Of a stretch of DNA of 64,000 bases, positions 33,617 to 46,015 are shown one piece after another. The position numbers and the translations under genes are program-made. The notes beneath the pieces were generated by a model. It saw nothing but the letters and a program-made list of their open reading frames with translations, was not told the DNA's origin and did no database searches. The DNA is taken from contig CAJNOI010000212.1 in assembly GCA_905250115.1 (NCBI GenBank), positions 62,001 through 126,000 on the forward strand, read 5' to 3'. Every line of letters starts with the position of its first letter. Position 1 is the stretch's first letter. The DNA comes from Adineta steineri. Lineage: Eukaryota > Rotifera > Eurotatoria > Adinetida > Adinetidae.

Positions 33617-36600
33617 TGAAAGAAAGTTTTATTCACTTATTTTTGAATAAATTCTATTTTCTAGTATCTCATGCGCGCGTATAGAGAACGACTCTGTGAA
33701 TAATAAAAACGTGATGGACAAAGCCGACTGATAAGGTAATACACATACATATATGTATGTGTATAAATGACCTTCTCAGACATATTTACAGTTCTAATTC
33801 TTTACGAGAATGTTCCCTGTAATAAAAGAAGAATAACTTATATGGAATTGCACTGTAATAGTATTGAACGAGGCCTCGTATGATGAAGCAAAAGTGAGAA
33901 AACTGCAATATACATACCGATATGTTATCAAAACATGATCTAGTTGATTTAATCAATGAGTATTCATCATTTATTTATGATGTATTGATCAACTTAGACA
34001 TATTGGAGATGTGATGAATTATAATTTATTTTATAATGTAGAAAAGTTAATTAAAGCCTTCTGATCTCTGATTCAGAATAAGAGAGAAATTATATGATAA
34101 GACGTCTTAGAATGATTTCTCAATATTTAATGACTACCACATTTAGGTGTTTCACAGAGGATACTGTGAGATATAGAAGCAGATCGATTAAATTAAATGT
34201 ATGCGAAAAAACAACTGATCTTGACAACAAAGTAACATTGTAAACATATATGTTCTATGGATGTGATTGAATATTATTCTCTAATTCTATATTCCTAGAT
34301 CGAATATGAACAATAGTCGTTTATGAGAAAGAACGGGGATCTACGATTATATGGTAATGAACAATTTAATAAATAACGTTCTAGTTTTATCTATTTGCAT
34401 TATGGTGGTTTTTTCAAGTTGCCACTGTAGACCATAAAGACTAGCAAGTATTTTCATTTGTTTTACTTCATTTATAGAAGATCATCTAAACCGATTGAAT
34501 TAATAAATAGCATGCATTTTTATTTATTTTATTATAATTTATTCATTTGATGAATAGTTGCAATATTTTGTTTTGAAAAGCAAATGCACGAATAAAGAGT
34601 AAAGGCATAGACAAAAAAAAACAAAATCAATCGTGTTTATACTATATCAACTAGAGATAAATTGAATAAGTATAGTGATAGAAGTAGATATTCATAATGT
34701 CAAGATCGATCTACACTCTGAAGAGTTAATTGAAATCAAGATGATCTAAATTAATTTAAAATATTAAAATTTCCTGATTTAGATCATAGTCATGCGGGTG
34801 AGTATTGAATTAACTAACTGAATTGTAGTATCAATAATTATTCAGATTCTGATAAATTTTGTACAATTAGTAAGATTCATCGAGTTAACTATTTTCTTAT
34901 ATGACCCGAATGATTAAGATAAACTCATCTAATACATAGTTTCAACTTTTATTTGATTTAACATTATAACAATAAAATTCAAAATTAATTACTAATATAT
35001 TTTTTATAATTAATAAACTTTATATTCTGTCCCTAGCAATAGAATTAAGAGTGATCAAAAGTCATTTGTATTTCATATTTTTACATATAAAATTACATGT
35101 ATAAGTGAATATCATTTATAATTTTTTTTGAAAGATTGAACTAAATTACATGCTAAAAAAAGTAAACAACGAAATTTCTTCTTATTCTTGATTTTTTAAC
35201 GAAATTTAATCATACATTTATAATTAATGGCTTCAAACTATTTCATATAACATTATTTTAATCACAATTACAAGTTACTTTTTAAAAATTAAATCAATTT
35301 CTAACGTTGTCATACAGAAAAAAAGATTCTGTTTTTTTTAGATATGTACTTAATTGTATGATATAATTAATTCTATAGACTACATCATGGAAATTATTAA
35401 GATAATAATCAAACTCGACAAAACGATTCTTTTTATTCAATAATAGATTTTATGAACAACAAGATTTCTTCTTCTATTCATGATCTAGTCCATTCCTTTG
35501 AAAGTCTAGTAGGTTTTTTACGATGTACTTTATACTTAGAATAATTATACTTTAGCTCGATACTTCAAAGAAACAACATGATTTATGAACGTAGAGTTAG
35601 GTTCCATTAATAGTGTTTCTTGATAATTCAAGTGAGTATGTATTATTATAAAAATAGTCTGAAGAAATACAGAATTAGATTTCCTTAGTGTTACTAGTCA
35701 TCACTTGATGAATAAAAATAATAATAATGAAATAAAATAGTAAATATTAATTTGTCGCAGAAATAATGTTCCGTAGCACTTTTCTATGTTAGTGACGAAG
35801 TAATAACAAATTCGAATAAAAGTAGTATTTAATGATACTAACAAAAAATATTAAACTAATTATATTTATTTCTCTGGAATTCAATGATACTCGTTAACAC
35901 AATTCTGCCATCAAGCATCAAATAATCTTTCATTTAAATTTCTTTGAATAGTTTTTATTCATTGATTTATGTGATGTTTGATATAATCTATGGAAATAAT
36001 ATAATTCGCTTTTCTGAAAGAAAGGGAGTATAGGCTCGTCAAAAAGACTTTTTTGGTGATCTAGGATAGGTTTTCCACAAAAACCAAAATTATTTAGAAG
36101 GGTTGACCGAAGGGTTTAAGGGATCAGGGAACTCGAATCTGATGCTACTTCTTTCTGATTCACTGTGGTTGGACCATTGTACCGCACTCTTCTCAAAAAC
36201 GAAGTTTATGTATTCCTTTATCTCATATCTTAATCAGAACTGATATATTGAACTATGAGGTGGGTGTGTTGTATGTCATTAGAATCGTTTAGGTATTATG
36301 AGTATAAAATTTATCAATAGTTAAATGTGGAAAATATACTTTTCGAGTTATTTGAAAAGGTGATACACAGCTAATATCAGTTTGATTAAGCGTTGTGGTG
36401 TTGTTGACAATCACATGTCACATCTTTTGATAAAATTTTGGCAAAAATATATAGATAAAAACGAGATAGCTCATGCCAAACCTACTGCTGAATGTGTAAA
36501 GATATCAGTCATATAAATAACATTCGAAATATATGAAAAACTATGTTAAACCGATACTATCACTTCGTGGGGACGCATAGAATAGTACTTTCGTTTTTAG

Positions 36601-37332
36601 TTTCTTTCCTGGAATCGTAGTAACACAAAGTCATTAATTTTAGAGAGGGAATCAAAGGAACTTCATTTATTCGCTGCGAAAGTGAATCAAAAGTAGACGA
36701 CATAGTGGAGGCGTGCATACAAACTGCTAGCTGTGTGTTTGCCTAAAAGGTTTATACATTCTAAAAAAAATTGGTATTTACTACTATCGGAAACTCTCTT
36801 CGAGTTTCTGAGCCATCCAAAACCTTTTCTTGGGAGTTTTCGATAGTAACAAGTACCGAATTTGTTTTAGAGTATAATAACTACAGTGAGCAAAGTTAAA
36901 TGAATTTTTGGAAAGTGTCAAGTGATTTAATCCATAAACTAAAGCAAATCTTTGTCTTATTTCAATTGTGGTGATCGACCTGATCACATTCCACATAGGA
37001 GAGGATCAACAGCAACTACAATGTGTCATTTGTTATAATTATCGCGAGATTGAAAATAACTTTTTATCATGTGTAAAAAATTAATTCTTATGGAGAATTA
37101 TGCAATAAAGCTACTGAATTTCATTGCAGAACTGTTCTTTTGAGTAGAAGGTGTAGTAACAATTGCATCGGAGTTCTTGCTATTCAAAGTATTTGAATGT
37201 CCTAAGCACTCTTATGGTTCTTTCAGAAAAGGGTCAGCGAATCTAAAGGATGAACATTACTTGTAACAGATATGACTATTGTGTTCCTGATTATAATTGA
37301 CTAAGTTCGATTGACTCTTTTTTTCATCATTG
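33617..37332. other. Gene-poor region downstream of ART-TPR gene 2
   Basis: About 3.7 kb of AT-rich sequence. The first 200 bp is homologous to the 3' flank of copy 1. An open minus-strand frame at 36784-36996 has no recognisable family. No intact gene seen. Confidence 0.5.
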
Positions 37333-37775
37333 TTAAAAATATAGATTGTCACTCAATCATAAAACTGGATGAAAATATTTCATAAGTTGAAATAGAGTAA
37401 AACAAGTAAATCGAGAAAATAAAATTAGGTAATTAACTTCATTCTTGACGAATTTTACTAGAACTTGATCTGTTGCGAGAAAAAATATCGAAATGAATCT
37501 TCGTATAGTACGAAAATTTCGTATGGATTTCGATTTTGATCATGTTGAAGAGTAATATGGTTAAAATTTTTCAATGTCATCATAAATATAAGTATGATCA
37601 ATTAGAAAGAAGTGGAAATAAAGAAATCATTTTCTTAAGTCAGCGTTTTTAGACTATATAGACATTTGTGTGGATATAGAGCTGGAGAGACAGAGAGGCA
37701 TTTAGTAATACAACTTATATTTGACAGATCGTATAGCTAGTGACTACTCATAACAGAATTCAATTGGAGTTGATT
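37333..37775. repeat. Dispersed repeat, copy B
   Basis: Collinear with 11021-11510; differs by substitutions and a small deletion near 37525. Contains AGTCAGCGTTTTTAGACTATATAG and GATATAGAGCTGGAGAGA, corresponding to the same blocks in copy A. Confidence 0.75.
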
Positions 37776-39586
37776 CTATAGATACAACAGCTATTTTATA
37801 CTAAATAGTGCACTAGATGAGCTCGTCTGCATAATATGATGTGACGTATATTTTTGATGTCAATCGATTGACGTTATCTCAATCTACTAATTAGAATTAA
37901 ATATTTTTAAATTACATTACTTTTAAATACATAATAGCAAAAAAAACTACGTATTGCTTGACATTTAGTTATTATCACACTTATTCGTGTTCTGATTATA
38001 CATACATTCACAAATTATTGCTGATAATATACGTAATATAATATATGTCCTTAACTCTCTATCGAATTATCTATTTTGAAAGAAATATTAGATGAAATAG
38101 TAAAGTTAATTAATTCATTGGCATCATTTTTGATTAATTTGTGTTATTCAATAGCTATTAAATGTGTTGTAATGGTAAAGAGATAAAATTCTAATAGCTG
38201 AAAATGTTCGATGTAATCAATTTCTTACAGCAGTTACAGATATTAATGAACAAATTATTGAAAAAATTCTAGAAACCGAATATATAAACATCAACGGTAA
38301 AAAAAATGGGTTCGTTCAATGGAATTTTCAGAGACTCGAAGTATAGTTGTTTCTAAGTATGCAACTCTTACTGTTAAATAATCAAAATCAATTTTATTTA
38401 TTTAATTATTTATTGATATATTCATAACAAACAAAGAATTAATAGTTGTATTTACTTCTTTTTTGATTCTACAGATATTTGCATCATTATGACTTTTTGT
38501 TAATTATTCGTAATAAATACATTTAAGATACATAGAATGACGAGATAATCACTGGACAGTTTTTAATTGTCATACGATTTTTATTTTATTTTTGAAACCT
38601 TTTCTGGTTGTTTAATATTGAAGGTATATATAATAAATAACGCCAGTCGAGAGAACTGGCTTGATCCTCGAATTATTTCAACCTAATTACCATCTGAGTC
38701 CGCTTATTAGATTGTACTTGCTACCGTATCATAACCTATATTAACAAAGAGAAAACAGATTTTTTACATTTAAATCCGTCTTTTTCGACGAAGATTCGAT
38801 TTTACAGTCGTCACTAAAGTTTTCATTAGTATGAAACTCATCTGGCAGTAGTTGGTTGCCATCCCTACGGTCCGTCACTACCAGCTGCTTCTCATTGCAT
38901 AGAAATTAGTATAAATACGAATTGGTCATATGTTAGAGTTATTTTATTGTCAATGATTTTCTTTGTTTTTTCTTTATCAGAAATAAAACTTTTGTTAGAT
39001 ATTCAATCAAGATCTAAAAAATCTCATAGAAGTGACGATTGATACGAAAAATTTGATGGATTGTTATTTAGAATCTAAAAGAAATTCATAGAAATTGGTA
39101 TTGATTTTCGTTGTCCGAAAATTTAAATAATTTTAATCAGTATGTTTATGAATGAAAATATTTTCGCTTAAAATTCCCATAATAAAATAAAATACGTTTC
39201 TGTCCTGTTCGAAACACTCGATTATAGAGCAATCAAAATTGATTACTAAATGAACTGACGAATGTATTTTGTGATTGTTAATTGACATTACAATGGAATG
39301 GTGTTATTCATATAGGTAACAAAATAAATTTTAAGAAATAATAGATTCTTTTGAATTTGTCTCATTAAATCAGAGACAGTATGAACAGTCATTGTCCATA
39401 TTAAAAATGTGCATAAATTGAAATATATCTATATAGAACTCGAACATAGATCATTGGTAGATTCGAATAACAAAATAAATTCTTTTCTCATTCCTTTTTT
39501 TACCGACATGTATGAATCATTGAAAGTAATAAACAAAAAAGGTAAAAAAATCTTATCGAACATTGAAAATTTCTTTTTGATACAAA
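37776..39586. other. Intergenic with two orphan coding-like stretches
   Basis: 38198..38346 (+), after a TAATAG acceptor-like end, reads ENVRCNQFLTAVTDINEQII and ends in a stop. 38741..38911 (-) reads LCNEKQLVVTDRRDGNQLL and on to FSLC, then a stop. Both have protein-like composition but no start and no partner exons, so they may be relics of degraded genes or transposons. Confidence 0.35.
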
Positions 39587-41290
39587 ATGACGAAGAAATT
39601 TGAAGAATTACCAAATGAAATATTCATTGAATGTTTTGAATATTTGAGTGCACCAGATGTATTCTATTCATTTGATCGGTTAAGTGATCGTTTTGATACA
39701 CTTATTCGAACTATTCCATTATGGTTGAATTTTGAAGAATTCAAAAAATCGAAATTTAATCAATTTTGTCAAATAATATTATCAAATCCAGAATTAAAAC
39801 ATAAAATAATTTCATTAAAATTATCAAATGAAGGTACACGTGGTCAAATTGGAGAATTTCTTTCTTTATTTCCATTAAATGAATTTATTAAGCTTCGATC
39901 ATTATCATTAATTGGTTTAAAAGAGGAAAATGTTCGACAATTGAAACCGATGTTAGCATTATTATCTAATTTATACTATTTTTCTTTTACTGAGTTGGAA
40001 TGTAGAAATTCCGAAATACTATCTGAGCTATCAAAGTCGAAGTTACGAATTTTATCAATACCAGAATTTCGATATGGCAAATCTATTTTGAAAGAAATGT
40101 CAATTACAACAATAACAATTTCTTCTTGTACTGCGAATCAATTATCTAAAATATTTCAGTGTGCCATGGCACTAAAGTATTTAAAAATTGAAAACTTCTA
40201 TAGTTATACGCATGTAAATAATCCATTGAAGTTTTATACTGGAAATGCTGTTTGTTTAAAACAATTGATTATCGATGATTGTAAAGCTGACTTTGAAATG
40301 ATTGAGCAATGCTTAAAACGTACACCTAACTTGACAAGTTTTACAATAAACACCTATGGTCATGTGAGCATGATTGATGCTGATCATTGGCAACATCTTA
40401 TTGAATCTTCATTATTACACTTACGTGTTTTCAATTTCTATTTTAGTTATTGTCCGTTTACAGATTCTTATAATGACTCGTTGAATAAATTTCAACAATT
40501 TCAAACGAATTTCTGGTCTGAACAACATCATTGGCATACAAACTATGAAATTAATAATGCTTTAGCATCGATCTATACTATGCCATATGTATGGAATAAA
40601 TATGAATTATTTGCTCCCATCAATAATTGTGATAATTTAAATGGATTTGATAAAGTTACTGAGTTAACTTTGTCACAAATGACAATTAAAGATAATTCAC
40701 CATATTATTTCAATAATGTTAAAACATTAATATTAACACATGAAAATTGTTTTGATGAAGAAATGCATGAGTACAAGTTACAGAAAGAACAAATAAAATT
40801 TTTAAATAATATTGTTAATGTATCAAATATTAAACATTTAAAATTTCCAATAAGAGATGACGTGTTACCATCATCATCATTATTATTAGAAATATTAAAA
40901 GAATTACCATATGTATCATCATTAGAAATTAATAGAGGTAGTTTAATGTCATGTGCCTCGGATCATGAATTACGTAAATATTTAAATACAAAGATTACTA
41001 CATTAAAGTTATGTACTAACAATTGCTATTATGGGTATATGAAATCTGACGAAGTAGATTTACTTCTTGAGACATTTTCGAACCTCGAACAACTTCAATG
41101 TAATTTCCAATGCTCTAATGATTTATTATTAATATTAAAAAAATTTTCAAAATTATTGATAATAAACAGTCCATATATAACCAAAGAGGTGCATTCATGG
41201 ATTCAAGAAAATGCATCGAAATTAAATGTATACATTGATTTTTATGAAATTGATAATGATAATGATGATGATGATGAATTAGATCTCTAA
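39587..41290 (+). CDS. F-box protein with diverged LRR-like body
   Basis: Single-exon 567-aa protein. The N terminus is an F-box: FEELPNEIFIECFEYLSAPD, with FDRLSDRFDTLI closing it, the part that normally binds SKP1 in SCF ubiquitin ligases. The remaining 500 residues have repeated short Leu-rich strands (LRSLSLIGL, LRILSIPEF, LKYLKIENF, SSLEINRGS) at irregular spacing, as in diverged F-box LRR proteins. The C terminus is an acidic tail (NDNDDDDELDL) from GAT/AAT repeats. Intronless, unlike the two F-box/LRR genes in this window; such intronless F-box families are large in bdelloids (general knowledge). The target is unknown. The start is the first ATG before the F-box. Confidence 0.88.
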   Translation: MTKKFEELPNEIFIECFEYLSAPDVFYSFDRLSDRFDTLIRTIPLWLNFEEFKKSKFNQFCQIILSNPELKHKIISLKLSNEGTRGQIGEFLSLFPLNEFIKLRSLSLIGLKEENVRQLKPMLALLSNLYYFSFTELECRNSEILSELSKSKLRILSIPEFRYGKSILKEMSITTITISSCTANQLSKIFQCAMALKYLKIENFYSYTHVNNPLKFYTGNAVCLKQLIIDDCKADFEMIEQCLKRTPNLTSFTINTYGHVSMIDADHWQHLIESSLLHLRVFNFYFSYCPFTDSYNDSLNKFQQFQTNFWSEQHHWHTNYEINNALASIYTMPYVWNKYELFAPINNCDNLNGFDKVTELTLSQMTIKDNSPYYFNNVKTLILTHENCFDEEMHEYKLQKEQIKFLNNIVNVSNIKHLKFPIRDDVLPSSSLLLEILKELPYVSSLEINRGSLMSCASDHELRKYLNTKITTLKLCTNNCYYGYMKSDEVDLLLETFSNLEQLQCNFQCSNDLLLILKKFSKLLIINSPYITKEVHSWIQENASKLNVYIDFYEIDNDNDDDDELDL

Positions 41291-43279
41291 ATGTAAAATA
41301 TTTTCATTGGGAGAAACAGCAATTGATCATATTGCAGATTTTTTTTTCATTGTTAATAATTTTCGTTTTTTTTTCTTCATAACATATGAAACTTTTGATA
41401 ATTATACCGAACAAAATGTATATTTGAAATAAACATGTAAAATTATACCAAATGACATAAACTATAGTGAATTTACTTCAATTTAAAATTTCTTAGAACA
41501 GCTATCTCACTTCGATTCAAATATAAAATCTAGTTCATGCTTGCACCGTTGTTTGAATCATGACACACGCAAAGAAAAAAAATGAATGATTTCATCTTGA
41601 TGGATAATTTGAAAATCGTAAAAGTCAGCTAAGATACCAGTTTTAGAGCTTTCATCATTTAAGATCGGATTCCTAAATTAGAAATTGGAGTAATTTTCGT
41701 GGTAGATTAAATTGTAAGGAAATGCCTCCATCATCGATTGCACGTCTCAGATCTCAAAAACCGATGTTTTTCAGAAAATAGTTTAAGAAGCTTTCTTTAT
41801 ACTGCTAATTTATTTCTTATGATCTTGAATTTGAAACACAAAAAGACATTTATCTGTGGCTAATTATGTTTTAGAATTAAGAATATGCAATGGACATGAC
41901 TGAATAGTCGAATAAAATCTTGCATTGATTAAATCTTCTGTATTAGATATATGTCTCATCATAAAATCATCTGATAACACTCGACAGAACAGAGACACAT
42001 TATTTTTATTGTCAAAGAGAAAATAAAGAAGATCAATCACGAACTGGATTTGATTTTCGAACGATTATAATTCCTTTCGTATAAAAAAAATCGTTAAGTT
42101 AAATAAATTATTGGAATGATAAACATTACTCGTAGCATACATGGAAAACTAGTAAACAATGATAAAAATGGACAACGAATGTATTTCTTTATTCTTAGTC
42201 ATTGCAGATGGAATATAATTATTTCCAAATAGTCATATTGTTATACGATAATACATTCAGAAAGGACCTGATATTCTATAAAGAAAATTATGTAGTGCGT
42301 ATAAACTAAAAAAAATAGATAATATAAACTTATATAATATATTTTTGTTTACAGTTAAATAGCTACTTAATGTTATTGATGAATAGAAACCAATACTTTG
42401 AGAGTATAGAATTTTTTCAAGATCTGTTGTATGACCAGCTATGATTAATTGATGTTCAAGTGTTACTTATGAAGTACATATAATTTTTATTTTATTTTTA
42501 TTCTTGGCAATGACTAATGAAGTATATAAAATGTGAATGTTTAGAAATAGGCTATATTTAAATTGTTTTTTGTTAATCTAAATTTGAAGTTATACAAACC
42601 TGGAGTACTTGGTTCGAAGTGTAATATAGTAAAATAAGTGTTCATCTTTCTTGAATGGCGTTCGTTTTTAGAGAATGTATAGTTTGCAGTATTAAATAAA
42701 ATGTACTCTGACAGAATTGCTCTACTACGAAAAAAACTAGGTCTGGTTTATTATTTGTAAACTTCGAATTTCAAATAGATTTTTAGATAAAGTGCTACCC
42801 TTCGGACAAAAAGATGGTGGATGAATCCAAACTAAACAACTCGTAAACGCCTAAAAATGAGCAAAATCCGCCAAATGTGATGCAGTATGTCAAGTTCTTT
42901 ATGAGTCTCACAGGTTAGATACTCGTTTTGCTATTACTCAAAATAGCATATTTTATTGTATGATTGTGTTCAAACTCAGATAAGCCTAAAATCGAGTTTA
43001 CACACAATAATATATCTACCACTACTTAATAACTTGAGAAGCGACTCTCAATCACCTCAAATTTTGGCGAAAATAGACATCTGCTTGTTCATTAAAGCGA
43101 CGAGTAGTTGTGCATGTTTTCTACAAAAGATCTTCACAAGTTGCTGCTTAGTCGACTCAGCCATGTTCATTTGTTGAGACAACATTCAAGGACCTTTCAG
43201 AATCATAAATCTTGAGAGTAGGTGGGTGTGAATCCTAGTAGGAATGAAGAAATAGTCATTTACACCATCATCCACATCC
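41291..43279. other. Intergenic, no gene seen
   Basis: Two kilobases of AT-rich spacer. A short minus-strand stretch near 43080-43170 (MAESTKQQLVKIFCRK) looks protein-like but meets stops soon after. GGTGGGTGTG at 43221. Confidence 0.4.
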
Positions 43280-43426
43280 TCAAAATTATCATCACAATCC
43301 ATATTAAGTTTTAGAACATCAACGGTTTTATTTAATGCTTTCGTCTAAATTACAATACAAAACAAAACATGCCGATGATTGTCACTAATCATTCACTTCT
43401 CATCCAAATACATTTACCATTAGTAT
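43280..43426. repeat. Duplicated 3' flank of LRR gene 2
   Basis: Matches about 8510-8681 downstream of LRR gene 1: shared TTATCATCACAAT, ATTTAATGCTTTCG and CATTAGTATTCAC blocks. Shows that the duplicated unit is larger than the coding exons. Confidence 0.7.
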
Positions 43427-44514
43427 TCACAGTTTATTTTTTCTTTTATTCCGTTCAAGAAATTCCACGATCTTTCGCATCACCTCATCTCTGATTTCAT
43501 TCTTCTGAAGATCTAACGTGGTGAGTATCTACACAAAAAAGTGGAGATAACGGTATGATATAGCTAAGGAGTGAGTCATAATTACTGTATTGTGTCTTAA
43601 GGTATCACACAGATGTTGTGCTCCAGCATGTCCGATCTCATTACGTTTGAGATCTAATGTGGTGAGTGTCTACATGAAAAATATAGGTAAAGAGACGACA
43701 TCGATAAAGAGAGAATGAAAAATACTGTGTTGTATTGTAATCCATGGGCGAAATGTTGTGCTCCAACATCTCCTATTGAATTGTAGTAGAGATCTAGCGT
43801 GGTAAGGGTCTAGATGAAAAAGTGGAAGCAAATATAAGGTACAGACGAAGAGAGAACAACAATTACTGTGTTATACTTTAAAGCATCACTCAAATATTGA
43901 GCTCCAACAACTGCGATTTCATTAAGTGCGAGATTTAGTGTGGTTAGTGTCTACATCAAAAAGTAGAGGCAAATATATGGTAGAGACGAAGAGAGAATAA
44001 CAATTACTGTATTGTGCTGTAATGCATCAGCCAAATGTTTTGCTCCAACATCTCCGATTCGGTTTTGCAAGAGAACTAAAGTAGTGAGTGTCTAGATGAA
44101 AAAGTTTAAGTAGAGAGATGTTATAGATATAGAGAGAATAATAATTACTGTATTGTGTTGTAATCCATCACTCAAATATTGTGCTCCAACATCTCCTATT
44201 TTATTTTCCAAGAGAATTAAGGTGGTGAGTGTCTAGATGAGAAAGTGCAGGTAAAGTCATTGTATAGATGAAGAGAGAATGCTAATTACTGTGTTATATT
44301 GTAATCCATGAGCCAAATGTTGTGCTCCAGCATCTTCAGTATTGTTATATTGAAGATCTAGTGTGGTCAGTGTCTAAATGAAAAATTACAGGTGAAGATA
44401 TTATATAGATGAAGAGAAAATGATAATTACTGTGTTATGTCGTAATGCATCACCCAAATGTTGGGCTTCAACAACTCCGATTCCTTGACACCAGAGGTTT
44501 AATGTGGTGAGTGT
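43427..44514 (-). repeat. 141-bp tandem exon-intron units (LRR gene 2)
   Basis: Exon starts at 43586, 43726, 43867, 44008, 44149, 44290 and 44431, spaced 140-141 bp. The same unit length and number as in LRR gene 1, so the array was already present before the gene duplicated. Confidence 0.9.
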
Positions 44515-45258
44515 CTAGATGAAAAAGTGCAGGTAAAGACATGACAGAGTTGAAAAGGAAGAATAGCTGGTAGCTGTTATCCGATATCAGAGTAGTAAAA
44601 TGGATATTGTTCTGATATCGTTCCAGAGCCTATGGTTACCATCGCTGAAATCTCTATAATGTTACATACTATATAGTTTTCGAGAGTGATGCATGCATAG
44701 TAGTGTTTTATCTAGTGGTTCCTATAATTCTGAGATGTGCGTGAAAAAAAGAAAAGCTTTCTTGTTAATGAATAATCATTTGTAAATTATTTCTGTACAA
44801 AATAATTTTAAAGCGTTGCATTATATGCTCACATATCAATGTTTTATTTCTTTTTTTTCCGTTCTTTACAAACATCGTATGTTTACGACGCTATACCTAG
44901 TTTGAAACGTGGAATATTTATGTGAGATTGAAAAAAAAATTATTTTTTAGGAGAGATTTTTAACTGATGGATTATGATAAGTGATAGATATTTTATTCAC
45001 ATTTATTTGATTGAACTTATTCTACTTAAATATAAATCATAGGAATGAGAAATATTCGAACAGTTAGTAGATAAAACTAAGCTGTCATAACAGAAAACAG
45101 TTTACCTGATATCGATCGTAGCTGTCGATGATGCTGTTAAATCGTCGACATACGTTTCTCATTGAACAGAGAATGGTGAAATCTGACTGATGGTCCAAAA
45201 TTCTATAGACAAGTTCCACAGGTAACGTCATGAAGCTGGCGACAGTTGGATTTGTCAT
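43427..45258 (-). CDS. F-box-like / leucine-rich-repeat protein (copy 2)
   Basis: Exons 45106..45258, 44431..44514, 44290..44373, 44149..44232, 44008..44091, 43867..43950, 43726..43809, 43586..43669 and 43427..43528. Exon 1 is 153 nt, exactly as in copy 1, and encodes MTLPVELVYRILDHQSDF then VCRRFNSIIDSYDRYQ (F-box-like). Seven 84-nt phase-0 exons each encode one 28-residue LRR. In the last exon the ancestral stop is lost: copy 1 has CGG AAC TAA, copy 2 has CGG AAT AAA, so the protein runs on with KRKNKL to TGA at 43427-43429. Total about 280 aa. Intron 1 is 591 nt against 849 nt in copy 1. Reading frames and splice sites are all intact, so it is probably functional. Function inferred as for copy 1. 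Confidence 0.85.
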
Positions 45259-45523
45259 TGTAGATTGTTTGATGAAATGCGTACTCTATTATTTTATATG
45301 TTGATCGTATAATATGGTTTTGTCTTTTCTTCACATTCAATGAATACATATTCGTCATGCATCATATACTTCACATGATATTACAATTATCTGTTGTAAG
45401 AAAAAAAGTCAAGAGCAACGATGTTACTTTCAACAACAGAATCGTGATAGGCAGTGTAATCTATGTTTTTATTATGATTATTTTAGCAATATAAAATGAT
45501 ATATAATAGATATAACTATTTTT

Positions 45524-45690
45524 TTACATTGATGTCCAAAAATGTATATTATCATTCGATCATAAAATCGAATGAGGATGTTTCATAAGTTGAAATAGAA
45601 TTTACTATCATGATTTGTTTCATGATTGACGAGTTTTAATAGAATATGATCTGTTGTTGAAAAAATTTGATTTTATAAATTGAACTATTT
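45524..45690. repeat. Dispersed repeat, copy C (partial)
   Basis: Matches the first third of copies A and B (CATTCGATCATAAAATCGAATGA, TTTCATAAGTTGAAATAGA), then diverges. Lies upstream of LRR gene 2 just as copy A lies upstream of LRR gene 1. Confidence 0.7.
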
Positions 45691-45768
45691 TTCAGATACT
45701 ATTATTTGCAGAAAGATATATTTTATAGTAGAGAGATTTGATAAAACAAATATGTATTTCTTTTGACT

Positions 45769-45802
45769 GGGTGTAGATGTCTATCATCTCACACCCACAC
45801 TC
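45769..45802. repeat. TGTGGG-containing hairpin
   Basis: GGGTGTAGATG and CATCTCACACCC form a short inverted repeat; TGTGGG is read on the minus strand of the right arm. Confidence 0.5.
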
Positions 45803-46015
45803 TAATAGAGTATACCTTGAAAATGTATGATGAATGGAAAAAATCCTCAAGTATGATAGGAGTCTTCTAGAATCAGTCTACGAGAAACATCCTTGTAAAA
45901 TAATGTATCATATTGATCTACTTTTATTTATTAAAAATCACGGTTTTGATTAAGTCACTGTTCTCATTTATGCAATAGGAAACGGAAGAAAATAAAAACC
46001 AAGCCAGATGAAAGA

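Noticed and set aside
38642-38900. Hammerhead ribozyme or small structured RNA
   Set aside because: A short hairpin exists, but the CTGATGA and GAAA core strings of a hammerhead are not there.
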